Source of the DNA: Myxococcales bacterium
Lineage (GTDB): Bacteria; Myxococcota_A; Polyangia; Palsa-1104; JAEUJZ01
Length of the DNA stretch: 64,000 nt
Direction: 5' to 3'
Assembly (NCBI GenBank): GCA_016794465.1
Contig: JAEUKA010000018.1
Coordinates: forward strand, 1 to 64,000
Both the position numbers and the translations under genes were made by a program. The notes beneath the pieces were generated by a model that worked only from the letters and a program-made list of their open reading frames with translations, searched no databases and was not told the origin of the DNA. Of the stretch, positions 34,559 through 43,878 are shown piece after piece; the first letter of the stretch is position 1, and every line of letters begins with the position of its first letter.

Positions 34559-35842
34559 CTACTTTAGGAACGCTGTTTCAATTGCGGCGTAGTCGACCGC
34601 TACGTCGAGCCGCGCCAGCACCGAGTAGAAGCCGAACTGGAGTCGGTTCATAAACAGGATCTCCGTCGGCATCGCGAAGGCATGCGCCGCATCCATCTTG
34701 AGCGCTGCCGTCGACATCTCCTTGAAGTCTTCTACCAAGCTGCGAGCGTAGTCACGCGTCATCCGAAACGGCGCAACGAACAGCGGCTCGAAGCAGCGGC
34801 GAAGGTAGCGCAGCACCAGCTCCTCGAGCGGCCCGGGACGGGTTGACAGCAGCTGCTTGCCGGCCTCTCGGAAGGCGTGCTCATCCCGCGCAATCGCAGC
34901 CCGGTGAACCGCAAAGGCCCACTGATGCTGTTCGGGCGGAATCGGTTGAACACAGCCGTAGTCGAGGAACGTCACAACGCCACCGCCTGAGAACAGATAG
35001 TTTCCAGGATGCGGATCGGCGTTGAACATCCCGCCACCGAGGTTGCCTTTGAAAACGAAGCGCCACATTGTCTCGGCCCAGGCCCGTCGCTCTGCGTCAC
35101 TGGCGGCGATCGCTTGTTCAAAGGAAGCGCCCCGCACAAACTCGCTGGTGAGGACCCGCCCGGTGGAAAGCTCGTCGAGCACTCTCGGGACGCGAATCGT
35201 CGGATCGCTGGCATGAATTCGGGCAAAGGCGCGCTGGCGCTCAGCCTCGAGGCGATAGTCCAGCTCCTCACGGAAGCGGGTGCGGATCATCTCGAGCATG
35301 CCTTGGCTGTTGAAGCGACGCGTACCGCCGATCGCCATCATCTGCTCAAGGATCGAGGCATTGGCAAGATCGCTCTCGAGCGCGGTGACGATTCCGGGAT
35401 GCTGCACTTTGACCGCAACCTCTTGGGAGCCGTCGCTGGAAGCGGTCTTGACGATCGCGCGGTGAACCTGGCCGATCGAGGCGCTGGCGACCGGATGTTC
35501 CTCAAATGAATCAAATAGTTCGTCGAGGGAGGCGCCCAGCTCTGTCTCGATAAGCTGCTTGATCTCTGGATAGGGCGACCTGGGTGCCGCCGAGCGAAGC
35601 GCGCCCATCGCGGTTTCGTAGGCGGTGCGGTGCTGCTCGGGAATCACTCCGTCGACGTAGCTCGCCATCTGACCGACCTTGGCGGCCAGACCACGCAGCG
35701 TGCCCAGTACTTCAGCGGCCCGCTCGGCGCTGCGCTGCGAGTCACGACTGCTTAGCAAGTCGAGTCCAGCCCGGGCACCGACGGAAACCAGCCGGCCAAG
35801 TCGTCCAAACCGCCCCGTGGGAAGCGAGCGCTCGTCTTTCAC
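34559..35842 (-). CDS. UbiB/ABC1-family atypical kinase
   Basis: The 427-aa protein has the family hallmarks: the KxGQ motif (LAAKVGQMASY), the Ala-rich nucleotide-binding region (VASASIGQVHRA), the kinase lysine in VAVKVQHPG, the catalytic FNADPHPGNYLF, and the DFG-equivalent TFLDYGCVQ. These proteins have ATPase rather than classic kinase activity and support ubiquinone or other isoprenoid lipid metabolism at the membrane. It lies 21 bp after a polyprenyl synthase gene on the same strand, which fits a link to isoprenoid lipids. Confidence 0.85.
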   Translation of the reverse strand: MKDERSLPTGRFGRLGRLVSVGARAGLDLLSSRDSQRSAERAAEVLGTLRGLAAKVGQMASYVDGVIPEQHRTAYETAMGALRSAAPRSPYPEIKQLIETELGASLDELFDSFEEHPVASASIGQVHRAIVKTASSDGSQEVAVKVQHPGIVTALESDLANASILEQMMAIGGTRRFNSQGMLEMIRTRFREELDYRLEAERQRAFARIHASDPTIRVPRVLDELSTGRVLTSEFVRGASFEQAIAASDAERRAWAETMWRFVFKGNLGGGMFNADPHPGNYLFSGGGVVTFLDYGCVQPIPPEQHQWAFAVHRAAIARDEHAFREAGKQLLSTRPGPLEELVLRYLRRCFEPLFVAPFRMTRDYARSLVEDFKEMSTAALKMDAAHAFAMPTEILFMNRLQFGFYSVLARLDVAVDYAAIETAFLK

Positions 35843-35863
35843 AACCGCAACCTTGCCAACCAG

Positions 35864-36769
35864 CTAGCCTTGCGAGGCCGCCTTCTGAGTCGTCTTGAGG
35901 AAATAGCCGCTGAGGTCGTCGATGAGGTCGATAAGCGGCTTGGGCTCGGCGGCCAGCTCTCGGGTACGGGCCTGCGAGCGAAGGATGAGAGAAACCAGTC
36001 GCTGCTTGGTCGCATTTTCGCCGCTGATGAGCGCGGCATTGGGTCTGCCGAGTGTCTCGTCTCGACGGACTGGCTTGCCGGCAACCTCGACGGAACCGAC
36101 CGTATCGCAGAGATCGTCAGCAAGCTGATAGGCAAGTCCGAGACACTGCCCGACTTCACCCCAGGCTTCTGCGTCGGTGGCACCTGCCGCAACCGCCCCA
36201 GCCGAAGCAGCCAGACGGAACAGCGCGGCGGTCTTCATCGCGTGATAGCGATCGATGATGCTCCCGTCGAGTCCGTTCTGCTCCAGGCTCTGGCCGCCGA
36301 TGATTCCGTGCTGCGAGCCCGTCGCCTGTCCGAGCAGCCCAACGATTCGGAGCGCCCGCCGAGCGAGCCGCGACGGGGTTTCCGCCAAGACCTCAAAGGC
36401 ACGGGTTAAAAGAGCATCACCGACGAGAACAGCCATCGGCTCACCGAAGAGCTTATGCACTGTGGGCTTGCCCCGCCGCAAGTCCGCATCGTCGAAACAG
36501 GGCAGATCGTCGTGGACCAGCGAGGCAGAGTGGATGAGCTCGATCGCACAGCCAGCACGCATCGCAAGATCCATCTCGGCATCGTCGGCGGCGCACGCAG
36601 CAGCAACGGTCAGTAACAGCCGAGGCCGAATGCGCTTTCCACCGGAAAACACCGCATGGTGCATCGCTCGATGAAGGGTTTCAGGCGTCTCATCTTTGCG
36701 CGGCAGAAGCGCAACTAGGGCCTCTTCGACAGGATCGACATCGGCAGCGGGACGGGCGGCACCGAACAT
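35864..36769 (-). CDS. Polyprenyl (farnesyl/geranylgeranyl) diphosphate synthase
   Basis: The product (about 301 aa) is a trans-prenyltransferase that condenses isopentenyl diphosphate with allylic diphosphates. Visible motifs are GGKRIRPRLL, the first Asp-rich region LVHDDLPCFDDADLRRGKPT, and the second Asp-rich region GLAYQLADDLCD. The DDLPCFDD spacing (two residues inserted) is typical of bacterial short-chain farnesyl or geranylgeranyl synthases; product length cannot be fixed from sequence alone. The true start is the ATG at 36769, where a GGAG/TAGGA site lies just upstream; the frame stays open much further upstream but without family similarity. It is followed closely by the UbiB-like gene, suggesting one transcript. 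Confidence 0.85.
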   Translation of the reverse strand: MFGAARPAADVDPVEEALVALLPRKDETPETLHRAMHHAVFSGGKRIRPRLLLTVAAACAADDAEMDLAMRAGCAIELIHSASLVHDDLPCFDDADLRRGKPTVHKLFGEPMAVLVGDALLTRAFEVLAETPSRLARRALRIVGLLGQATGSQHGIIGGQSLEQNGLDGSIIDRYHAMKTAALFRLAASAGAVAAGATDAEAWGEVGQCLGLAYQLADDLCDTVGSVEVAGKPVRRDETLGRPNAALISGENATKQRLVSLILRSQARTRELAAEPKPLIDLIDDLSGYFLKTTQKAASQG

Positions 36770-36954
36770 TCCTACGCTCCTACTCAAAACAGGTAGCTTA
36801 CAAGCTTCAATTGGCCGTATGGCGTTGACAAGTGCGTCCCCCCAGAATGGGTCACACCGAGGACGAAGGCGACCGAAAAATCGCCAGCTTGCAAACGAGA
36901 TAGATGCTCTCTCTGCGGCAATCGCTTCGTCTTTGACCAAATTTCGCTGAGCGG

Positions 36955-38043
36955 TCAGCCAACCACTGCCGAAACGATCGCATCGTGAAGGGCCGGTCGG
37001 AGCGTCCGCAGTGCCGCTTTGGTCGCCTCTGCAGCCGGATTCGTATCGATCCAGACACGGTTCGAGAGCAGGACCGCCGTCAGCCGCGTCTGCGGGTCCA
37101 GCCACAGCGAGCAGCCGGTAAAGCCCAGGTGTCCCACGCCCTGCCGCGACCACAGCGAGCCTGCCGACGAAGTACTCGACGAGCCGGGTCGGTGCGGATC
37201 GGGGTGGTCAAAGCCAAGTCCCCACGTGCTCTGCAGGCCGGGCAGACCAGGCAGCGCAAAGAAGCGTCGCACCGTCGCCGACCGCAAGGACAGCGCTCGC
37301 GCCGCCGCCGAGCCCATGTCGTGGTAACAGTCGAGCAAGGCCTGCGCGAGCCCATACACCGCCGCGCTGGTTGCAAACAGTCCGGCATGGCCAGCGACGC
37401 CAAGCATCGCCCGGGCGGTGTCGTCGTGAACGATGCCACGCAGCTCCTCGCGGTGAGGAGACTCGCGACGGGTGGGCGCACACTGCGACGCCGGCAGCGG
37501 GACCGTCCGATCGAGCGGCCGAAAGCCCAATGCCAAGCCGAGCGGCTCAAGATATTGAGCAAACAGCTCGTCGAGACGACCTTCCCCGCGCTCCTCGACG
37601 ATCGTCCCGAGAGCAATAAAGCCGAGATCGGAATAGAGCGAGCGCTGCTGTGCTGGCTGTCGGGGCGTTGACCACACCGCGTCGATCACCGCCTGCCGCG
37701 TCTGTGCGGACGGCGCGGCCAGAAGCCCCTGCGAGTCGGCCCACAGCGGCGGAAAGCACGCCGGAAACCCCGCCGAGTGTGACAACAGCTGCGCAAGGCT
37801 TGCCCCCGGCAAGATGTCCTCGTCGAGGCTCAGGCGATTCATGTCACAGAGCTTCATCACCAGCAGCGTCGTCGCCAGCGCCTTGGTCAGCGAAGCAATG
37901 TCAAACCATGTGTCCGCAGCGGCATCTCCGACGACCAGTGTCTTGGGATCGCGGCTACGGCCAAAGCTCAGCGATGCAGCGGGGAACACCTTCCCGACGC
38001 CAGACCGCAAGAGCTGCGCCACCGCACCCACATCGCCCTTCAT
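36955..38043 (-). CDS. Serine hydrolase of the beta-lactamase/class C family
   Basis: The 362-aa protein has the penicillin-binding-fold motifs: SLTK (nucleophile Ser51 and Lys54) in DIASLTKALATTL, YSD near residue 137 in LYSDLGFIALG, and GHLGFTGCSLWLD near the end in the KTG-like position. The family includes esterases, D-amino acid peptidases and beta-lactamases; lack of a visible signal peptide argues against a periplasmic beta-lactamase. Its ATG overlaps the end of the upstream lipoprotein gene by 4 bp, so the two are translated together. Confidence 0.8.
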   Translation of the reverse strand: MKGDVGAVAQLLRSGVGKVFPAASLSFGRSRDPKTLVVGDAAADTWFDIASLTKALATTLLVMKLCDMNRLSLDEDILPGASLAQLLSHSAGFPACFPPLWADSQGLLAAPSAQTRQAVIDAVWSTPRQPAQQRSLYSDLGFIALGTIVEERGEGRLDELFAQYLEPLGLALGFRPLDRTVPLPASQCAPTRRESPHREELRGIVHDDTARAMLGVAGHAGLFATSAAVYGLAQALLDCYHDMGSAAARALSLRSATVRRFFALPGLPGLQSTWGLGFDHPDPHRPGSSSTSSAGSLWSRQGVGHLGFTGCSLWLDPQTRLTAVLLSNRVWIDTNPAAEATKAALRTLRPALHDAIVSAVVG

Positions 38044-39083
38044 GGCTTCTTTGGAAGATCGGACTGCGGCACGGCGATCGCGATACCGGTCTGGACGGTC
38101 TTGAGCCCAAGGAGGAGCAAAGCGTGACCAGACAGCTCGCTCACCGACGGGCCCATCGGAACTCCGCCGGCGGTCTGGGCCAGCAGCGAGTCAGGAATCG
38201 GCAAAAACGGCTCACTGCCATCGCCTCGATACGACGAGGCGGCAACCAAGACTGCTTTGCCCATCGCCTCGGCCCGTGCATAGAGGTCATAGCGACTGCG
38301 ACCGGCGGGAGTGGTGACACGACGGACGAACAGCGATCCCAGGCGCTCGGCGCTCTGCTGCTGGCTGCGGCTCACGGCGACTTGGAAATCGCTGGCCGCA
38401 ATGAGCGCGGGACTTGTCACAAAGCGCACCGGTCGATCATCCCCGCGAGCAAAAGCAGCCACGGCATCGGCATCGGTTTCCGCATAGTGAACGGCTTGGT
38501 CATCGACGGAAAAGTACAGCCTCAGTCGCCCGTCTTCAACCGTCGGACTGACCCGCCCGAGCTTGCCTTTGGAGAGAGCACCGGCAGCGGCAAGCGGCGA
38601 ACGACGACGCTCGAGCGTACCGTCACGGCCACGCACAAACAGACCGACCGCTCCGTCGGAGGTGGTGTAAAGCAGGACCGGCTCCGTATCGGGCAGCCCG
38701 CTCAGCCAGACGGGATGCTGAATGCTCTGACCTTCCCACGGCAGCGTCGGAGCAAACAGCTCTTGGGGTACTTGCGGCTCATCGAGCGACGGCAAAATCA
38801 CCGAAAACAGCTGCTTGCGATCAGGCTCATTGCGCGGAGCGAGCTGACCCCACAGGTGCAGCGGCAAGCCCGCGCCCGTCGGCTCCACCGTCGGCATATC
38901 GAGGTCATACCCGGGCCGATCGACCACAAACGGTGACTCTGGATCGCGCAGTACAAAGCCACGCAGCGGGGTTCGCGGCCAGGTATCGGGAGCCGCAACT
39001 CCGTCGCCGAGCGTACCGCAGCCTGACCCAAGCGAGATGGTCAGTCCGAGCCCACAAGCAGCTTGTGCGACGCGCAGCCTCAT
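38040..39083 (-). CDS. Lipoprotein of unknown function
   Basis: I do not recognise the family. The 347-aa product has a lipoprotein signal ending in LGSGC near residue 22. The mature part has many short strands with repeating turns (VEDGRLRLYFSVDDQAVHYA), giving the impression of a beta-propeller like those in glycosidases or sensor lipoproteins. It starts 8 bp after the apyrase-like gene and its stop overlaps the start of the serine hydrolase gene, so all three are probably one operon. Confidence 0.6.
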   Translation of the reverse strand: MRLRVAQAACGLGLTISLGSGCGTLGDGVAAPDTWPRTPLRGFVLRDPESPFVVDRPGYDLDMPTVEPTGAGLPLHLWGQLAPRNEPDRKQLFSVILPSLDEPQVPQELFAPTLPWEGQSIQHPVWLSGLPDTEPVLLYTTSDGAVGLFVRGRDGTLERRRSPLAAAGALSKGKLGRVSPTVEDGRLRLYFSVDDQAVHYAETDADAVAAFARGDDRPVRFVTSPALIAASDFQVAVSRSQQQSAERLGSLFVRRVTTPAGRSRYDLYARAEAMGKAVLVAASSYRGDGSEPFLPIPDSLLAQTAGGVPMGPSVSELSGHALLLLGLKTVQTGIAIAVPQSDLPKKP

Positions 39084-39091
39084 CGACCAAG

Positions 39092-40393
39092 TTACTTATC
39101 AGAGGCAGGCCGGCAGGCGGCAAAAAACTCGCCACTCACGGCAGCCCCGCGTGCCCACTGCTCATCGCCCCCGGGAATGACTTCAGCTTCCGTCGCTGCT
39201 GGAGCGATCGCTTGAAAGTATGCGGCATGGTACGCGACGGAATAGCAAGTGCGACCGGCGCCCCTGATGACCTCATAGGAGTGCGGAGCAATGGCGAGCA
39301 GCTGCCGATCGGACTTGGGACAGAGCCAGTCAGCGAGTGCACGGAGATCAGACAGACGAACCCGCGACGGCAAGTCCCGGCTGGACTTGACCTGCCACGG
39401 CGGTACGGTCGGAAGCTCACGCAAGAGCCCGAGCCACGGCGCCCCCAGCGCATAGACCCGACGCGGAGGCGTCACCGCCGCCAGTCCAGTGACGCGCGCA
39501 TCGGCAAAGACCTGATCGAACAGCAAGTCGATACATGCTTGACCGCGCTGCCTCTCGCGCTGACTGGGGCTGTAACAGACGGAAAAATCGCCGCTTTGCC
39601 GTCCTGCTGCTGTGAAGCGATCGAAGGTCACATCCTGGCCTCTTCCGTCGGAAACGGTCACAACCGGGGCATCGGACCGCAGTCCGTCAGCAGTGGCAAA
39701 CTGCACCGTCGCCCCGCCGACCTCCATGATCGCAAACCGCTCGCTCGGCTGCTCCGCCTCGCGAACTCCTTGCCAGGCCAGCGCTCCTTCTTGCGCACCC
39801 GAGATCGGCTGCGCTACCACGCTCGGAATCGTCGCCACCTGACGCAAAAACTGCCCGATCGCTTGCCACAGCGCCGACCACTCTGGCCGATCCAAAGTCT
39901 GACCGGTCTGCGGATCGCGAAAGCCGCCCGTGCCCAAGGCCGCCACCGCCTGAATCTGCGCCCGCAAGGCCAGCCGCCCGCCCTTGCTGTCATCACCCAG
40001 CGCATCCCACGCCGCCTGAAGCCGAGGCCGCACCAGCCCCAAAATCGCCGCCGGATCTTGCCCTTGGGTGATGGCAGCCAGGCCTCCTTTGGCTTTGCTA
40101 CAGACTGGCGGTACGCTTCCCACGGTGCAGCCTCGGCCATCTTGGCTGACTCGCACCGGAAACATACAGAGCGCCGTTCCCGAGGAGCCTACATCCATCA
40201 CAAGGTGAACTTGCTCACGCGCGGACCCACTCCCATGACGCGGCGACGACTTCACCACTGTACGTGGGACGCAGCCACTGCCGATCGCGGCCACGCCCAG
40301 CCAGGGAATCGCAGCAAGGACAGTCGACCGCCCGGAAAATGGCCTCATGATTTTCGACAATACCGCAAATCGCCGCGGGCTCCCTACCACCAT
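39092..40393 (-). CDS. GDA1/CD39-like (apyrase) lipoprotein
   Basis: The 433-aa product carries the conserved regions of the apyrase/GDA1-CD39 group in the actin-like ATPase fold: VMDVGSSGTALCMF (first phosphate-binding loop), ALGTGGFRD, QPISGAQEGALAW (catalytic-Glu region) and AIMEVGGATVQFA (second phosphate loop). Enzymes of this family remove phosphate from nucleoside tri- and diphosphates. An N-terminal hydrophobic stretch ends in IGSGC, a lipobox, so it likely faces the periplasm or cell surface. AGGAGGAGG precedes the ATG at 40393; a later ATG at 40348 would give a shorter signal but has no such site. It leads the three-gene minus-strand operon. Confidence 0.7.
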   Translation of the reverse strand: MVVGSPRRFAVLSKIMRPFSGRSTVLAAIPWLGVAAIGSGCVPRTVVKSSPRHGSGSAREQVHLVMDVGSSGTALCMFPVRVSQDGRGCTVGSVPPVCSKAKGGLAAITQGQDPAAILGLVRPRLQAAWDALGDDSKGGRLALRAQIQAVAALGTGGFRDPQTGQTLDRPEWSALWQAIGQFLRQVATIPSVVAQPISGAQEGALAWQGVREAEQPSERFAIMEVGGATVQFATADGLRSDAPVVTVSDGRGQDVTFDRFTAAGRQSGDFSVCYSPSQRERQRGQACIDLLFDQVFADARVTGLAAVTPPRRVYALGAPWLGLLRELPTVPPWQVKSSRDLPSRVRLSDLRALADWLCPKSDRQLLAIAPHSYEVIRGAGRTCYSVAYHAAYFQAIAPAATEAEVIPGGDEQWARGAAVSGEFFAACRPASDK

Positions 40394-40486
40394 AACGGCC
40401 TCCTCCTAAACCAGCTTCCCGACGGGAGATACGGCTCAGTGAGGCTTCTCACATCGCGGCCCAGCCTTTTGATAAGATAGGAATTT

Positions 40487-42154
40487 ATGACAAGCAACCG
40501 CGAGCTGCTTCTCGGGCGTCTCTACCGGTGGGAGCGAGAGCTGAAGGATCGGATCTTTTTGACTCAGCCTCTTGGAGGCGGATCGATTCGGACCTACACC
40601 TTCGGTCAAGCGATGGACGAAGCACGACGGATGGCGTCGTATCTTCGTTCCCTTGGCTTTGCCCCCGGTTCCTCGATCGCGATTCTGTCGAAGAACTGTG
40701 CCCATATGTTTATGGCGGATATCGCGATCTGGATGGCGGGATATGTCTCGGTCGCGCTCTATCCGACGCTGACGGCGGACACGATCTCGTACATCCTTTC
40801 GCACAGCGATTCCAAAGCGCTCTTTATCGGCAAGTTGGATGGCTGGGAGTCTCTGGAGGAAGGAGTACCGAAAGGACTCCCTTGCGTCTCCTTTCCGCTC
40901 AGTCCCAAGACCAGTTATCCCGCGTGGGATGCGCTTCTCGCCAAGCACCAGCCGCTGACCGGAGAGCTGCATCGCGCCGCCGAGGAACCGGCGATCATCA
41001 TCTACACCTCTGGGAGTACCGGCAAGCCGAAGGGAGTGATCCACTGTTTCCGCGCGATGTCAGCAAGCTGTGAAGGTCTGCAAAAAACCCTCGCGCTGTC
41101 GCCGGAGGATCGATTCCTTTCCTATCTTCCGCTGGCTCACGTATTTGAGCGCGCGGCGATTGAAGCGTGCTCGATGTGGGCCGGTTCGCAGGTGTTTTTT
41201 GCGGACTCCTTAGAGACGTTTCTAAGCGACATCAAGCGCGCTCGCCCGACGCTGTTTCACTCTGTTCCGCGCCTGTGGCTGAAGTTCCAGCAAGGTGTGT
41301 TCGAGAAGATGCCGGCAGAGAAGCTGCGGACGATGCTGAAGATTCCTATCCTGGGTGGAGTGATTCGCCGTAAAGTGCTGTCTGGCTTGGGACTGGAACA
41401 TACCCGCATCGCAGTGAGTGGCTCTGCACCGATTCCGCCCGAGCTTATTGCTTGGTACAACGACCTGGGACTGGAGCTTCTGGAAGGGTATGCGATGAGT
41501 GAAAACTTCGCCTACTCTCACCTGGCGCTGCCCGGTCGGACTCGCCCCGGCTACGTAGGTGAGCCACTTCCCGGAGTCGATGCCAAGATCTCTCCGCAAG
41601 GCGAGGTGTTGGTGAAGAGTCCGGGAACGATGCTCGGCTATCACAAGGACGCGGAGCTGACCAACTCCTGCTTCACAGAGGACGGATTCCTACGCACCGG
41701 AGATCGTGGCGAGATCGATCCCCAGAATCGGCTCAAGCTGACAGGACGCGTGAAAGAGCTGTTTAAGACCAGCAAAGGCAAATACGTCGCACCAGCACCG
41801 ATTGAGAACCTGCTCAACTCCGACAACCACATCGAGCAGTCATGCGTCACGGGACCCGGTCAGGCTCAGCCGTTCGCGCTGGTGATGCTGGCCGAGATTC
41901 TGCTTCCACGGATGAACGATCCGAAGATTCAGAAAATTGTCGATGTGTCGCTGCGCTCGCTGCTCGATCGGATCAACCAGAACCTTGAAGAGCACGAGAA
42001 GTTAGAGTTTTTGGTCGTGGTCAAGGAGACGTGGAAGATCAAGAACGGACTCCTAACTCCGACGCTGAAGATCAAGCGCGACGTGATCGAGTCACGTTAC
42101 TCTGCCCACATTGAGTCCTGGTATTCCCAGAAGACTCCGGTGATCTGGCTGTAA
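40487..42154 (+). CDS. Long-chain acyl-CoA ligase/AMP-dependent synthetase
   Basis: The 555-aa protein activates a carboxylic acid, probably a fatty acid, to its acyl-CoA through an acyl-adenylate. Visible motifs are the AMP-binding P-loop IIYTSGSTGKPKGVIH near residue 174, LEGYAMSENFAYSHL (in place of the usual GYGxTE), and TGDRGEIDPQNRLKLTGRVK near the C-terminus. Its length fits bacterial FadD-like and AAS-like enzymes. It is followed by a GMC oxidoreductase and a glycosyltransferase gene on the same strand. The 93-bp gap to the divergent apyrase-like gene must hold the promoters of both. Confidence 0.85.
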   Translation: MTSNRELLLGRLYRWERELKDRIFLTQPLGGGSIRTYTFGQAMDEARRMASYLRSLGFAPGSSIAILSKNCAHMFMADIAIWMAGYVSVALYPTLTADTISYILSHSDSKALFIGKLDGWESLEEGVPKGLPCVSFPLSPKTSYPAWDALLAKHQPLTGELHRAAEEPAIIIYTSGSTGKPKGVIHCFRAMSASCEGLQKTLALSPEDRFLSYLPLAHVFERAAIEACSMWAGSQVFFADSLETFLSDIKRARPTLFHSVPRLWLKFQQGVFEKMPAEKLRTMLKIPILGGVIRRKVLSGLGLEHTRIAVSGSAPIPPELIAWYNDLGLELLEGYAMSENFAYSHLALPGRTRPGYVGEPLPGVDAKISPQGEVLVKSPGTMLGYHKDAELTNSCFTEDGFLRTGDRGEIDPQNRLKLTGRVKELFKTSKGKYVAPAPIENLLNSDNHIEQSCVTGPGQAQPFALVMLAEILLPRMNDPKIQKIVDVSLRSLLDRINQNLEEHEKLEFLVVVKETWKIKNGLLTPTLKIKRDVIESRYSAHIESWYSQKTPVIWL

Positions 42155-42228
42155 GGCAGTCCCTCCGATTCCTTGGCCTCGCTTTCTGATCGAAACGATC
42201 GGCGCACGCTGTTGTAGGATGCGCGGCC

Positions 42229-43878
42229 ATGACGCTCACATACCAAGCAGACAGCTCTGCCGATGAGACTTTCGACTATGTCATCGTCGGTGGTGGATCG
42301 GCTGGCTGCATCATCGCAGAAGCGCTGTCCCGAAATCCGCAGCAGCGCGTCCTTCTCCTAGAAGCGGGTCTTCATGCCAGTGAGAGTCCCGAGACACTGG
42401 CCGCCGATCAGTACAAGCAGGCATTTATCAATCCCGAGCTGCTGTGGGAGCGCTTTTCCGTTCCGCAGTCACACTGCAACAGCGCGCGCTTGTTCCAGGG
42501 CTCTGGTCGAGGACTCGGTGGCAGTGGCGCGGTCAATGCGATGGTCTACACCCGAGGCAGCGCGTACGACTACAACAGCTGGGAGCTGCCTGGCTGGCGC
42601 TGGGAAGATGTGATTCCCGACTTCCGCGCCATCGAACAGACTCTCGGTATTCATCGCCTTCCTCCCACCCGCTTCACAGAGTCGTGCATCGCTGCGGCAG
42701 AGGAGTCCGGATTCCAGCGCAAGGAAGATCTCAACGACGGGACACTGTGCGGATTTTTGGGCTACGAGTGGATGAATCTTGACCCGCAGCACAACGAAAG
42801 ACGCAGCTCGTATGTCTCTTTTTTGAAGCCGCACGAAGGACGATCGAACCTGGAGATTCGCACCGGCGCGCAGGTTCAAAGACTGCTGCTCTCACCGCAA
42901 GACGGCAGCAATTCCGTCGCCAAAGCGGAAGGAGTCGAGTATCTCAAAGGGGACTCCCTTCACCGCATCAAAGTCCGTCGGGAAGTGATTCTGGCTGCCG
43001 GCGCGCTGGAAAGTCCACGACTCCTGTTGCTATCCGGAGTTGGCCAAGGAGCCGCTCTGCAACAAGTTGGCATTCCCGTCATTGTTGATCTGCCTGCTGT
43101 GGGTCAAAACCTGATGGATCATCCGAACGTCAGCGTGTTCTTTTTGGGAAGAGCAGAGAGTGACTGCAAGTGGGCGCAGCTATACGGATTTCACCGCGTC
43201 GGTCAGCATGTTCCCGACGGTGAGGCCGACTCCTGTTTCGTGTTTTACAGTGCGCGTTCTTCCTTCCGGGAAGGCATGCTGCGGATGCTCCCGACCATGG
43301 CGTTGCCGCAGACTCTGTATCAGATGGGGTGGCCCAAGCGGATGCTGCAGGCACTGATTCGCGGCGCATTCCGGATCGGTGCAGTCCAGCGCTTTGTCAA
43401 CCGCATGTATGGCGTGGTGGTGATTCTTGGCAAGCCAGAGAGTCGCGGTCAGCTTCGGCTCGCTTCCCCTCATCCCAGCGACGCGGCACTGATCGATCCG
43501 GGCTACTTTGCGGCATCTGCTGATCTGGAAACGATGATAAGTGGTGTCGAGCTGGCCCGGAAGATGGCCGCTTCCCAGAGCCTGCAAAGCTACGGCAGCC
43601 GCGAGCTGATTCCCGGAGCCCGCAGCCACAGCCGCGATCGCATCGCTCGCTTTATCAAACAAAACGTCATGACCACCTATCACTACGCGGGCACTTGTCG
43701 GCTCGGCATTGATGCAGCGTCAGTGGTTGATGAGCGGCTGCGGGTGCGCAAAATAGCCGGTCTGCGAGTGGCCGATGCGTCGGTGATCCCGTCGGTTCCG
43801 GTGTCGGCGATGAACGCCCCGAGCATGCTGATTGGCTATCGGGCGGCGCGCTATCTGGCCGAGGACTCGGGGGCCTGA
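42229..43878 (+). CDS. GMC-family FAD-dependent oxidoreductase
   Basis: The 549-aa protein has the GMC pattern: the Rossmann FAD-binding motif DYVIVGGGSAGCIIAEALS near residue 20, the signature GLGGSGAVNAMVYTRG, the second signature GALESPRLLLLSGVG, and the active-site HYAGTCRLG near 484 together with SAMNAPSMLIGYRAA at the end. The family includes choline, alcohol and glucose dehydrogenases; the substrate here is unknown. Its TGA touches the ATG of the glycosyltransferase gene. Confidence 0.9.
   Translation: MTLTYQADSSADETFDYVIVGGGSAGCIIAEALSRNPQQRVLLLEAGLHASESPETLAADQYKQAFINPELLWERFSVPQSHCNSARLFQGSGRGLGGSGAVNAMVYTRGSAYDYNSWELPGWRWEDVIPDFRAIEQTLGIHRLPPTRFTESCIAAAEESGFQRKEDLNDGTLCGFLGYEWMNLDPQHNERRSSYVSFLKPHEGRSNLEIRTGAQVQRLLLSPQDGSNSVAKAEGVEYLKGDSLHRIKVRREVILAAGALESPRLLLLSGVGQGAALQQVGIPVIVDLPAVGQNLMDHPNVSVFFLGRAESDCKWAQLYGFHRVGQHVPDGEADSCFVFYSARSSFREGMLRMLPTMALPQTLYQMGWPKRMLQALIRGAFRIGAVQRFVNRMYGVVVILGKPESRGQLRLASPHPSDAALIDPGYFAASADLETMISGVELARKMAASQSLQSYGSRELIPGARSHSRDRIARFIKQNVMTTYHYAGTCRLGIDAASVVDERLRVRKIAGLRVADASVIPSVPVSAMNAPSMLIGYRAARYLAEDSGA

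Noticed and set aside
37650..40480. Long plus-strand frames (428 and 515 aa) across the serine hydrolase and lipoprotein genes
   Set aside because: They are antisense to three well-supported minus-strand genes. The Arg/His/Gln-rich composition is typical of shadows in GC-rich DNA.
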